This document shows positions 45,930 to 55,497 of a DNA stretch of 64,000 nt, piece by piece. Within the stretch, counting starts at the first letter, position 1; every line of letters starts with the position of its first letter. A model generated the notes under the pieces. It saw only the letters and a program-made list of their open reading frames with translations. It was not told where the DNA came from and searched no databases. This DNA comes from Chloroflexota bacterium (GTDB taxonomy: Bacteria; Chloroflexota; Anaerolineae; JAAYEA01). Where the stretch lies: contig JAIOAV010000006.1 of assembly GCA_019873665.1 (NCBI GenBank), positions 1 to 64,000 of the forward strand, written 5' to 3'. Both the position numbers and the translations under genes were made by a program.

Positions 45930-48603
45930 CCAACTGCCTGATGAACTCCTCTTCCTCCTGCCGCGTGCGGACACGGCCCTCCAACACAGCATCTTGGAGT
46001 TGGGTCAGGATCTCTTTGTAGATCGGCCCTGGCTTCAGGCCGAGCTCTTTGAGGTATTCGCCGCCGAGCCGTGGCCGCACCCATCGCAGTCGCTGGTGAT
46101 AGTGAACCAGGTGCTCGCGGACGACGGCGTCATCGCTGGCCACATATAGCAAGAAGAGCGCTTCTGGCGAGTATGGCCGCAGGAGATGATACAGTCGGAT
46201 CGGCGTCAGCGCAGGATCACGCAATTCGTCTTGATGGCCGACGAGCTCTTTGATCTCGCGCAATGGCCTGGTCAGGCGCTGGCGCATCTTGAGCCTGGCC
46301 AGCAATCCCTCAAGTTCTGCCGCGGTCATGTGGAATGTCGCCACTCCCCAGTAAAGCTCTACAGGCGTTGGCTCTTCCTGGGCACGCTCCTCTTCCATCT
46401 CCCCCAGGCCATGCCCCGTAGGATATATGGCGGCCTGCTCCACTCGCGGCAAAGACAGCCGCCAAGCCGGCCATGATTCGCGCAACGCCGCGAATTTGGC
46501 CGCCAGCCAGTCGTTGTCGCGTAGCGCTGGGTGGATATGGGATAGCACTTTGAGCTCTGCCAGGCGATGCCAGATCTTCTCCGGCTCGGCTTCATGAAAC
46601 GCCAGATGCATTTCGCCCCGCAGCCGCTCACCGCTGACGCGGTCCAACATGCCAAGCGCGTCGTCTATCAGCTCTATAGTGCGCGGCTCGATGCGAAAGC
46701 CTAGGCGCTGCTCCAAACGAGCTGCGCGCAGCATCCGTGTCGGATCGTCAATGAAGCTGAGATTGTGTAAAACGCGGATCAGGCCCTGCCGCAGATCCTT
46801 TTCTCCGCCGTAAAAGTCGAGCAGCTCGCCATACCGATCACGATCCAGTCGGATAGCCATGGTATTGATGGTAAAGTCGCGACGATGCAGATCTTGCTTG
46901 ATAGAGCTGCTCTCTACGGTCGGCAAAGCTGACGGCTGCTCATAGAATTCGGTGCGGGCAGTGGCGAGATCAAGCGACTCGGGCATGCTGGTGCCATGTG
47001 TCCCCTCCAGGATCACCTTGGCCGTACCAAAGCGGTCATGGCTGCGGACGCGTCCTCCCACTTGGCGCGCCAGGTGCCGCGCCACACGGACGGCATCGCC
47101 CTCGACCACGAGATCCAGGTCGGTGTTGGGTATTCCGAGCAACAGATCGCGCACAAAGCCTCCGACCACATAGAGCGAGTATCCCAGTGAGTTGGCGATA
47201 TCACGCGCCTTGAGGATCAGGCTGAGGCGAGGTGCGGGCAGGATCGCTTCCATGCGCGCGATGAGATCTTGATCTCGGTAGGTCGGCGCTGGCGCATTCC
47301 AGAGCTTGATCAAGTCGGTGCGTGTTACGATCCCCAAGACCTGTCCATTCTCCACCACCGGAATCTGGCCGAGGTCGTGCTCCAGCATCATCTCCTGCAC
47401 CTGGTTCACCGAGTCGTTCGGACGGACATGGATATCGCCCTTGTGCATATACATAGAAATGGGGGTGTTTCCCAATTGATGATCGAGCGCACGTTCCATC
47501 TCCCGCCGCGTCAGGACGCCTACAAGCTTGCCATGATCGAGCACCGGAAAACCCTCATGGCCATAGCGGCGCATGATCGCGTCCGCCTCCTTCACGGTCA
47601 TATCCGGTTGCAGCGTATGCACGCCGAAGGACATGATATCGCGCACCACAACGGGCGGGCGCACATGCGACTCTAGCAACTCCAGTAGCTGGGCTTTGAC
47701 CGCGGCCAGATCAGTTTGATTCACGCGCGCGGCGGCAGCCTTGCTGTGGCCGCCGCCGCCAAAACGCCGGGCGATCTCTCCCACATCAATGGCATCCGTG
47801 CTGCTGCGTGCGATCAACTGCGCGCCGTCATCGATCGCAAAGATCATGAAAGAGGCGTCCGGATCTAGCAGGTCATTGACCTTATGCACCGGAGTGGAAA
47901 GCTCCTCCACATAACCGGAGAGATAGATGGCCGCGATGAACACAGCATAGCCATGGAACTGGTACATTTCGCCCTTTTCCACCAGCTCCGCATAGATCGC
48001 CATCTGCTCCTCGCTGAGCGGCTGGCGGAGGTACTCGTCCATCAGCGACAGCACGCGCGACCGCTCCGGGGGCGGGACTTGCTCCAGCAGCCATGCGGCC
48101 GCGTAGATATCGCGCGGAGTTGTCGTGTTATATGTGAGCGAGCCGGTATCCTCATAGAGGCCAAGGAGCAACAAAGACGCCTCGACGATTCGCAGTGGGA
48201 TATGCTTCTCGCGAATCCCTTCCAGCAACAACGTGGTCGTCGCGCCAAGCGGCTCGCCGTGATATGAGCTTCCTGGAGCTAGCGTCTGATCTAACGGATG
48301 ATGATCAATGATTTGCAGCGGCGTTTTCTTGGACATTCCTTTGACAGGGACCGCCGACTGCGTATCCACTAGGATGGCCTTGTCCACTGTGCGTCGCGGC
48401 AGATCCTCACGCCGCACAAAGGGCAGTTCGCCACCATAGATCGTGAGAAACGCACGCAAATTGCGGTTCATGCGCAGCGGCAGCACCGGCACCGCGTCAG
48501 GGAAGAGCTTGGCCGCTGCCAAAAGGGAGGCTAATGCATCGAAATCGGTATTCTCGTGCGTCAGGATGACTGTGAAGGCATCCCTGTTTGCTTTCTTGGC
48601 CAC
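45913..48603 (-). CDS. DHH-CBS-CBS-tRNA nucleotidyltransferase (CCA/A-adding) multidomain protein
   Basis: VILTHENTDFDALASLLAA (DHH), IIDHHPLD, two CBS motifs, VGGFVRDLLLGIPNTDLDLVVEGDAVRVARHLA (class II NTase), RRDFTINTMAIRL, DPTRMLRAARLEQRLGF. Confidence 0.93.
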   Translation of the reverse strand: MAKKANRDAFTVILTHENTDFDALASLLAAAKLFPDAVPVLPLRMNRNLRAFLTIYGGELPFVRREDLPRRTVDKAILVDTQSAVPVKGMSKKTPLQIIDHHPLDQTLAPGSSYHGEPLGATTTLLLEGIREKHIPLRIVEASLLLLGLYEDTGSLTYNTTTPRDIYAAAWLLEQVPPPERSRVLSLMDEYLRQPLSEEQMAIYAELVEKGEMYQFHGYAVFIAAIYLSGYVEELSTPVHKVNDLLDPDASFMIFAIDDGAQLIARSSTDAIDVGEIARRFGGGGHSKAAAARVNQTDLAAVKAQLLELLESHVRPPVVVRDIMSFGVHTLQPDMTVKEADAIMRRYGHEGFPVLDHGKLVGVLTRREMERALDHQLGNTPISMYMHKGDIHVRPNDSVNQVQEMMLEHDLGQIPVVENGQVLGIVTRTDLIKLWNAPAPTYRDQDLIARMEAILPAPRLSLILKARDIANSLGYSLYVVGGFVRDLLLGIPNTDLDLVVEGDAVRVARHLARQVGGRVRSHDRFGTAKVILEGTHGTSMPESLDLATARTEFYEQPSALPTVESSSIKQDLHRRDFTINTMAIRLDRDRYGELLDFYGGEKDLRQGLIRVLHNLSFIDDPTRMLRAARLEQRLGFRIEPRTIELIDDALGMLDRVSGERLRGEMHLAFHEAEPEKIWHRLAELKVLSHIHPALRDNDWLAAKFAALRESWPAWRLSLPRVEQAAIYPTGHGLGEMEEERAQEEPTPVELYWGVATFHMTAAELEGLLARLKMRQRLTRPLREIKELVGHQDELRDPALTPIRLYHLLRPYSPEALFLLYVASDDAVVREHLVHYHQRLRWVRPRLGGEYLKELGLKPGPIYKEILTQLQDAVLEGRVRTRQEEEEFIRQLVRKAA

Positions 48604-48725
48604 AGAACCTGTTCCCTCTCACATAATTAAGCGATTATAACATACAAAAGCGCAGGCGGCCATTTCCCCATCTCCATCGCAGACATTTGCCCGGTAGAGC
48701 CACACATGATTCGACGCGCAGGCTC

Positions 48726-48754
48726 TTGACAATTGAGTTAATATATACTATCCT
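48726..48754 (+). promoter_or_regulatory. sigma70-like promoter
   Basis: TTGACA - 17 nt - TATCCT. Confidence 0.65.
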
Positions 48755-48781
48755 CACAGACAGATTCCGGAGGAGGCGGTT

Positions 48782-49621
48782 ATGCGCCGAGAGCGTATCG
48801 CGGACGACATTTATGTCTTTATCAGCGAACGGTATGCACAAGTGACGATGGGAGCCATCCTGACCGAACAGGGCGCGATCGTCATTGACACATTTCCCTT
48901 TCCGCAGGAGACCAGCGAGGTGCTGGACTTTATCCAGCACCTCGCGACACAGGGCGTGCGTTATGTCATCAACACCCACTATCATGCCGATCATACCTAC
49001 GGCAACTATCTCTTTGCTGACGCGGAGATCATCGCGCATCGTCTGACACGGAAGGCGCTGGCGCGGCTGGGCCCGGAGAACCTGGCCAAGGCCAAGCAAG
49101 AGACCAACGAGCTGGCCGATGTGCAGCTTCGCCTGCCCGACATCACTTTCGAGTCGGAGCTGTACATACATCTCGGAGCGCGCACACTTCATCTGATGCA
49201 CACTCCCGGCCATACAGAGGACTCGATCGTCGTCATGGTGGAAGGGGACAAGATCCTCTTCACCGGCGATATCGTCATGCCGGTGCCATACATCGTCTGG
49301 GGCGATCGGCTCAAGTCGGTGAAGGCATTGCAGTTTGTCCAAGACCTCAAGCCGGAGAATATCGTGCAGGGACACGGCGACATCCTGTTGCGCGGCGAGC
49401 TGCGTCAGGATATCGAGGACAGTATCTGCTATCTGAACAGCATCTACGAGCGGGTGAAAAAGCTCGTTGACAGCAACGCGCCAGAAAGCAGGTTGGCGCA
49501 GATTGACATCGAGACGTGTGGCAAATCGCGCATCCCGCTAGATGGCCTGGTGCGCCAACTACACCAGGCAAACCTCCTGTATCTCTACCGCAAGCTCAAG
49601 GCAGAGAAGAAGCGAAACTGA
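48782..49621 (+). CDS. MBL-fold metallohydrolase
   Basis: INTHYHADHTYGNYLF (HxHxDH), HTPGHTEDSIVV, LFTGDIV. Confidence 0.93.
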   Translation: MRRERIADDIYVFISERYAQVTMGAILTEQGAIVIDTFPFPQETSEVLDFIQHLATQGVRYVINTHYHADHTYGNYLFADAEIIAHRLTRKALARLGPENLAKAKQETNELADVQLRLPDITFESELYIHLGARTLHLMHTPGHTEDSIVVMVEGDKILFTGDIVMPVPYIVWGDRLKSVKALQFVQDLKPENIVQGHGDILLRGELRQDIEDSICYLNSIYERVKKLVDSNAPESRLAQIDIETCGKSRIPLDGLVRQLHQANLLYLYRKLKAEKKRN

Positions 49622-49633
49622 TCCCCCGCGATC

Positions 49634-49667
49634 GCGAAAAGGGCCGCCCCAAGGCGGCCCTTTTCGC
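49634..49667. terminator. Bidirectional terminator hairpin
   Basis: GCGAAAAGGGCCGCC-ccaa-GGCGGCCCTTTTCGC between convergent genes. Confidence 0.85.
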
Positions 49668-49685
49668 TGCACAAGAGAAGCCAGC

Positions 49686-50123
49686 TCAATCCTGTCTCTC
49701 GCGACTTCCCATAATGACCCGCTCGATCGGATGGGCAAACATGATCCGCGTCGTCAGCCGGAAGGAGAGCCGCTTCCAGAAATCCAGATTGTCACCCGGA
49801 ACCGTTACCGAGACATTCGTTGCGCCCATCGCCTGAAAGCGGCGCGCCGTTTCCCGTACCAGCGCAGTGCCGATGCCTCTACGCTGGTAATCGGGATGCA
49901 CGGAGACGATGTGGATCAGCGCCTTGGAGCCATCATAGACGCCTCGGCTCATCCCCACGGGCTTGCCATCCTCCTCAGCGACGAGGAAGACAGCCGCAGG
50001 GCACTTGTGCACGCGCAACATGGCCTCCGGCCCTTCGGTCAAGGGGTCGCCATATTGCAGGTTCGCCTTCAGAATCTCGACCAACGCGGTGCAATCCTCT
50101 GGGGTGAAATCCCGAATTAGCAT
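49686..50123 (-). CDS. GNAT-family N-acetyltransferase
   Basis: LIRDFTPEDCTALVEIL...ALIHIVSVHPDYQRRGIGTALVRETARRFQAMGATNVSVTV. Confidence 0.92.
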   Translation of the reverse strand: MLIRDFTPEDCTALVEILKANLQYGDPLTEGPEAMLRVHKCPAAVFLVAEEDGKPVGMSRGVYDGSKALIHIVSVHPDYQRRGIGTALVRETARRFQAMGATNVSVTVPGDNLDFWKRLSFRLTTRIMFAHPIERVIMGSRERQD

Positions 50124-50293
50124 CTTGCTCTCCTGCCGCAGCCCACTCAACACGCGCCCGATACCTCACTGGAGAGGATATGCCTCCATGTACGATATTC
50201 TACATACAGGGCAACGCGCTGTCAAGACGAACGGCAGGAGCGCGATTACCGCCTACAGGTAGAGCTCGCCCAGGGCACACCCCTACCTGGAGC

Positions 50294-52051
50294 TCACCAG
50301 ATGGCCTTGCTCTCCACATCCACCTGGAGCATGGCGATAACATCCGCCACGGCGCGCGCGCCCAGGTCTTGCCCATCTCGCCGCCGCACAGCGAGCGCCC
50401 CGGCCTCCACCTCGCGGTCGCCGATGATCAGCATGTACGGCACTTTTTGCAGTTGCGCATCTCGGATCTTGGCGTTCATGCGCTCGCTTCGGTCATCCAA
50501 CTCGACGCGAAAGCCACGCTCTTTCAGCTTGGCGTTCACTTGGCGCGCGAACTCCTGGTGCCGATCGGCGATCGGGATGATCGTCGCCTGAGTGGGTGCC
50601 AGCCAGACGGGAAAAGCGCCGGCGTACTGCTCAATCAGGCCGGCCACAAAACGCTCCATCGAGCCCAGCACTGTGCGGTGCACGATCACTGTGCGGTGTT
50701 CCTGGCCATCCTCGCCGACATAATTCACATCAAACCGCTCTGGCAGGTTAAAGTCCACCTGGATCGTGGGTCCTTGCCAGCCGCGCCCCAGCGCATCGCG
50801 CATCTTGATGTCAATCGCCGGGCCGTAGAACTTGGCCTCGCCTTCCATCCGTTTGTAGCTTAGCCCCGTCGCGTGTAGCGCGCGCACCAGCGCCGTCTCC
50901 GCCATCTCCCAGACCGCATCGTTGCCGATGTACTTGGCGGTGTTCTGTGGGTCCCGCACCGACAGCTCGACATCGTATTCCTGGTAACCAAACGTCTGCA
51001 ACATGAACCGGGCCAACTCGATGACACCGATCAACTCCGCTTCGAGCTGGTCAGGCCGGCAGAAGATGTGCGCATCATCCTGTGTGAAGCCACGCACGCG
51101 CAACATCCCCTGCAACACGCCGGAGCGCTCATAGCGATAGACTGTGCCCAGCTCCCCCCACCGCAACGGCAAGTCACGGTAGCTGCGAGTCTTGGTGTTG
51201 TATATCAGCATAGCAAAGGGACAGTTCATCGGCTTGAGCAGGTATTCGACGTTGTCAATCTCAATCGGCGAATACATGTTCTCGCGGTAAAAGTCCCAGT
51301 GACCGCTGATCTTCCACATGTCGAGCTTGCCAATGTGCGGCGTGTACAGGATATCATAGCCGCGCTTGCGGTGCTCTTGCCGCCAAAAGTCCTCGATCAT
51401 CTGGCGGATGAGCGCCCCCTTCGGATGCCAATAGACCAGACCAGCGCCACCCAGTTCATGCATGCTGTAGAGGTCGAGCTGCTGCCCCAGCTTGCGGTGA
51501 TCACGCCGCTCCACTTCGGCCAGAAAGTGCAGGTACTCTTCCAGCTTTTCCCTGGATTCAAACGCTGCGCCATAGATGCGCTGGAGCATGGGGCGGTTTT
51601 CGTCGCCTCGCCAGTAGGCGCCCGCCACATTCAGCAGCTTGAGACCCTGCGACGGGATCTGACCCGTGTTCTCCACATGCGGGCCGCGACAAAGGTCCAC
51701 AAAGTCGGCATGCCTGTAGATCGAGATCGTCTCGTCCTCTGGCAGATCGTCAATCAGCTCCTGTTTGTAGGGCTGCCCGGCGAAAAGCGCCCTGGCTTCA
51801 TCGCGAGACAACTCTTTGCGCTCAAAGGGATACTTGCGATTGATGATCTCGCGCATCCGTTTTTCGATTTTGGTCAGATCGTCCGGCGTGAGAGGGCGGG
51901 GTAGATCGAAATCATAGTAAAAGCCGGTGTCAATCGCTGGCCCGATGCCCAGCTTGGCCGTGGGGAATATCTCCAACACAGCCTGCGCCATCACGTGTGA
52001 GGCGGAATGGCGTATGCGTTCGAGATCGATGACCTTCTGTTCGTCCGACAT
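50294..52051 (-). CDS. thrS: Threonyl-tRNA synthetase (no TGS domain visible)
   Basis: HSASHVMAQAVLEIFPTAKLGIGPAIDTGFYYDF (editing domain), FVDLCRGPHVENTGQI, MNCPFAMLIYNTKTRSYRDLPLRWGELGTVYRYE, RGFTQDDAHIFC, C-terminal anticodon-binding domain. Confidence 0.96.
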   Translation of the reverse strand: MSDEQKVIDLERIRHSASHVMAQAVLEIFPTAKLGIGPAIDTGFYYDFDLPRPLTPDDLTKIEKRMREIINRKYPFERKELSRDEARALFAGQPYKQELIDDLPEDETISIYRHADFVDLCRGPHVENTGQIPSQGLKLLNVAGAYWRGDENRPMLQRIYGAAFESREKLEEYLHFLAEVERRDHRKLGQQLDLYSMHELGGAGLVYWHPKGALIRQMIEDFWRQEHRKRGYDILYTPHIGKLDMWKISGHWDFYRENMYSPIEIDNVEYLLKPMNCPFAMLIYNTKTRSYRDLPLRWGELGTVYRYERSGVLQGMLRVRGFTQDDAHIFCRPDQLEAELIGVIELARFMLQTFGYQEYDVELSVRDPQNTAKYIGNDAVWEMAETALVRALHATGLSYKRMEGEAKFYGPAIDIKMRDALGRGWQGPTIQVDFNLPERFDVNYVGEDGQEHRTVIVHRTVLGSMERFVAGLIEQYAGAFPVWLAPTQATIIPIADRHQEFARQVNAKLKERGFRVELDDRSERMNAKIRDAQLQKVPYMLIIGDREVEAGALAVRRRDGQDLGARAVADVIAMLQVDVESKAIW

Positions 52052-52084
52052 GATACCCCCTCCTGAGAGAATCCTCTCTAGAAA

Positions 52085-52335
52085 ACAAAAACCTCGCGCC
52101 CCATGGGGCGCGAGGTTTGATCGCGCGGTTCCACCCAATTCGGCGGGGCAACACCCCGTCCTCATGGTGGCCGATAACGGATGCCGCCGGAGCGCTATAC
52201 TGGGGCCCGATGCCCGTTCCAGCGCTCGACTCGCAGGGGGTTTTCGCCATATTCCAGCTCAAGGGGTTCTCAGTCGCGACCCCTCTCCCTGTTGGGCTTC
52301 CTATGGTTACTCGTCCTGTTCGCTGTCTCTTACTG
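52085..52335 (-). promoter_or_regulatory. T-box leader (tRNA-Thr responsive) upstream of thrS
   Basis: Minus strand AGGACGAGTAACC...CTGAGAACCCC... stem I-like features; canonical T-box AATTGGGTGGAACCGCG (52124-52140); terminator AAACCTCGCGCCCCATGGGGCGCGAGGTTT(TTG) at 52089-52118. Confidence 0.93.
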
Positions 52336-52403
52336 TTGATTACATTTTACACCAAAAAGCGCAGAAAAGCAAATACGACATCCACGTCGGCGACCCGCCG
52401 GCA

Positions 52404-53474
52404 CTATGGGAGGCACACCTCTTGTCCCATCGCCGCAGAGCGGTAGAGCGCATCCAGGAGGCGAATGATGGTCAGGCCGTGCGCCGCGGTGGCCGTGGGC
52501 TGGGCGCCAGTGCGAATGCAGTTGATGAATTCGCGCACCGCGCCTTCGTGGCCGCTTATCGCTTCCGGCAGTTGCGGGCGCATTTCTGCCGGCTGACCGT
52601 CGATATCGGTGAAAAGGCGCACCGTATCGCGTCGTCCATAGTTGTGCACCGTCAACTCTGCGCCGCTCTGATCGCCCATCAGATGCACATAGTAGTCGTC
52701 GCTGGCGCTGCTGTAGCTCGCCCAACTGATCTCCAGCGAGATGGTCGTGCCGTTCCGCAGCCGGATCATGCCCACTGCCAAGTCCTCCACATCGCAATCC
52801 GCCAGTCCCTGGAACGGCGCGCCGCTGGAAGCGCCCTTGCCGAGGCAAGCGAGCGCGTTGTGCGTCGCGCCACTCACCGTGGCTACTTCAGGATAGCCGA
52901 GGAGCCACATCACCAGGTCCAGCACGTGCACGCCCAGATCAATCAGGGGGCCACCGCCGGACTTGTCTTTGTGCGTGAACCACGACCCGGCTTTGGGAAT
53001 ACCGCGTCGTCGCATCCATCCTGCCCGCACGTGATACACACGGCCCAGACGTTGTTCGGCCAAAAGCCGCTTCAGATATTGGGCATCGGAGCGATAGCGG
53101 TAGTTAAAGGTGATCATCAGAAGCTTGCCGGTGCGCTGGCTTGTCGCGACCATCGTCTCCGCGTCCGGCACAGTCGCCGCCAGCGGCTTTTCGCAGAGCA
53201 CATGCTTGCCCGCTTCCATGGCGGCGATGCTCACCGGCGCATGGAGGTAATTGGGCAGCGCCACGCTCACTGCCGCCAGGTCTCGCAGTTTGAGCAACTC
53301 CCGATAATCTGTGTACCGCAGCGGGATGCCATATTCATCGGCCACTGCGTTCAGGCGCTCCTTGTCCACATCACAGAGCGCCACTACCTCCGCGTCCGGA
53401 CATGCGAGATAGCCTCGCAAATGCGCCCTGCCAACACCTACACCAATCACCGCCACTGGGGTTCGACCTGACAT
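52404..53474 (-). CDS. Gfo/Idh/MocA-family oxidoreductase
   Basis: VAVIGVGVGRAHLRGYLACPDAEVVALCDVDKERLNAVADEYG...ALPNYLHAPVSIAAMEAGKHVLCEKPLAATVPDAETMV. Confidence 0.94.
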   Translation of the reverse strand: MSGRTPVAVIGVGVGRAHLRGYLACPDAEVVALCDVDKERLNAVADEYGIPLRYTDYRELLKLRDLAAVSVALPNYLHAPVSIAAMEAGKHVLCEKPLAATVPDAETMVATSQRTGKLLMITFNYRYRSDAQYLKRLLAEQRLGRVYHVRAGWMRRRGIPKAGSWFTHKDKSGGGPLIDLGVHVLDLVMWLLGYPEVATVSGATHNALACLGKGASSGAPFQGLADCDVEDLAVGMIRLRNGTTISLEISWASYSSASDDYYVHLMGDQSGAELTVHNYGRRDTVRLFTDIDGQPAEMRPQLPEAISGHEGAVREFINCIRTGAQPTATAAHGLTIIRLLDALYRSAAMGQEVCLP

Positions 53475-53627
53475 ACTCGCTCTCCTTGCCTCACTGGATT
53501 GATATGGAAAAGGTCATGCACCGCTCATTGTTGGCGTCAATCCGTCTTGGCAAAGTGCATATTGCCAACTTGACAAAACTATCATTTGGGAGACAATAAG
53601 AAATAGATGTTGTTGGCTCTTGTGTCC

Positions 53628-53912
53628 CTAGAAAAGCTCGATCCGGAAATTGGCGAGGACAGCATCAAGCCGCATCTGCTCGATGGCGCTCACCACTTTG
53701 GTCAACAGGCCATGTGCATACGCTGCCTCTGTCGTAACACAAGCCACACCCAAAACCGCAGCCTGCACTGAATCCTGGAGATCCACTTCGGCGACAGAGA
53801 TATTATAGGCGTTATGTAGCCGTCGGATGAGAGACTGCAACACCTGGCGCTTATCCTTTAGCGAGAACGCTGCCGGCAGGCTCAGCTCAATCGTGCAAAC
53901 CCCGATGACCAT
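53628..53912 (-). CDS. DUF503 family protein
   Basis: MVIGVCTIELSLPAAFSLKDKRQVLQSLIRRLHNAYNISVAEVDLQDSVQAAVLGVACV. Confidence 0.9.
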   Translation of the reverse strand: MVIGVCTIELSLPAAFSLKDKRQVLQSLIRRLHNAYNISVAEVDLQDSVQAAVLGVACVTTEAAYAHGLLTKVVSAIEQMRLDAVLANFRIELF

Positions 53913-54032
53913 CTCGCTAACCTCCCTGCTGATGCGCCATTCTATCATCTCTGCCCGACAAGTGCAATATCGCGCACGATGTGGCGGAGGCGATACGGGG
54001 GAACGCCGCCGAGGTAAATCCGAAAATGGCAC

Positions 54033-54061
54033 TTGACGGATTGCGTAAACGATGTTATAAT
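54033..54061 (+). promoter_or_regulatory. sigma70-like promoter of rho
   Basis: TTGACG - 17 nt - TATAAT. Confidence 0.75.
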
Positions 54062-54237
54062 TTGCGTTGACGCTTGTAACGATAAGAGCCGTCGCTATCC
54101 TCAAGGAGCCAGGTCTCCAAATTGTGACCTTACGGTCTGGCCGTCCTGACCTTCTGAAACTGCACCTCTCAAGATGAGTCGAACTGTTTTGATTCGCTCA
54201 CTTGCTAGCACAACGTCCCAAGCTGAGAGCGCACTGT

Positions 54238-55494
54238 ATGGTTGACATTGTCGAACTTGAGAAACTGACCCTACCCGAGCTGCGCGAACTGGCGAGAGAG
54301 AGAAACATCTCGGGTCTCAGCCGCCTGAAGAAGAATGATCTCATTCTGCGTCTGCTGCGTGCGCAAGCGGAAGAGATGGGGTACATCTTTGGTGGCGGCA
54401 TACTTGAGATCACTAACGAAGGCATCGGTTTCTTGCGCGCCGAGCACTTTCTCCCCGGCCCGAACGACGTGTACGTCTCCCAGTCCCAGATTCGCCGTTT
54501 TGGCATGCGCACGGGCGATATGGTTATCGGCCAAGTGCGCGCTCCCAAAGAGACAGAAAAGTACTATAGCCTGCTCCGCGTCGAAGCCGTCAATGGCCTG
54601 AACCCCGAGATCGCCAAGAAACGCCCGCACTTCGAGGACCTCACGCCTATCTTCCCGAACAAGATGTTCAACCTCGAAACCCCACGGGATAATGTGCTAT
54701 CCATGCGGCTCCTCAACCTTGTGGCACCCATCGGGCGTGGGCAGCGCGGCCTCATTGTCTCGCCGCCAAAAGCGGGCAAGACCACCGTCCTCAAGCAGAT
54801 CGCAAACGCCATCAGCACCAATTATGATGATGTGCACCTGATGGTGGCGCTCATCGGCGAGCGTCCGGAAGAGGTAACCGACATGGATCGCTCTGTCGAG
54901 GCGGAGGTGGTCAGCTCGACGTTCGACGATCCTGTGGAAAGTCACGCACGCGTGGCCGAAATGGCTCTGGAACGCGCCAAGCGGCTGGTTGAGGGCGGAC
55001 AAGATGTGGTCATTTTGCTCGATAGCATCACCCGCCTTTCGCGTGCCTACAACCTCATCGTCCCGCCCAGTGGGCGCACCCTTTCCGGCGGCCTCGACCC
55101 GGCTGCGCTTTATCCGCCCAAACGTTTCTTCGGCGCAGCCAGAAACATCGAAGAGGGCGGAAGTCTCACCATTATCGCCACTTGTTTGATTGACACCGGC
55201 AGCCGCATGGATGACATGATCTATGAGGAGTTCAAAGGCACCGGTAATATGGAACTGCATTTGAACCGCAAGCTTTCCGAACGCCGTGTCTTCCCGGCCT
55301 TTGACATCGAGCGCTCCGGCACGAGACGCGAGGAGCTTTTGCTGGACGATTGGACGCTATCGCGTGTTTATCTGTTGCGCCGTATGATGTCCGCTCTGGG
55401 GGGTGTAGACGGCACGGAGCTTTTGCTCCAACGCATGGCGAGGACAAAGGTCAATCGCGAGTTCCTCGAAACCCTGAATAAGGACGCCATCTGA
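54238..55494 (+). CDS. rho: Transcription termination factor Rho
   Basis: [87 protein letters not shown]. Confidence 0.97.
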   Translation: MVDIVELEKLTLPELRELARERNISGLSRLKKNDLILRLLRAQAEEMGYIFGGGILEITNEGIGFLRAEHFLPGPNDVYVSQSQIRRFGMRTGDMVIGQVRAPKETEKYYSLLRVEAVNGLNPEIAKKRPHFEDLTPIFPNKMFNLETPRDNVLSMRLLNLVAPIGRGQRGLIVSPPKAGKTTVLKQIANAISTNYDDVHLMVALIGERPEEVTDMDRSVEAEVVSSTFDDPVESHARVAEMALERAKRLVEGGQDVVILLDSITRLSRAYNLIVPPSGRTLSGGLDPAALYPPKRFFGAARNIEEGGSLTIIATCLIDTGSRMDDMIYEEFKGTGNMELHLNRKLSERRVFPAFDIERSGTRREELLLDDWTLSRVYLLRRMMSALGGVDGTELLLQRMARTKVNREFLETLNKDAI

Positions 55495-55497
55495 TCT

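Noticed and set aside
51927-53471. 514-aa plus-strand ORF
   Set aside because: Spans the T-box leader and lies antisense to thrS and the Gfo/Idh/MocA gene, which have clear motifs.
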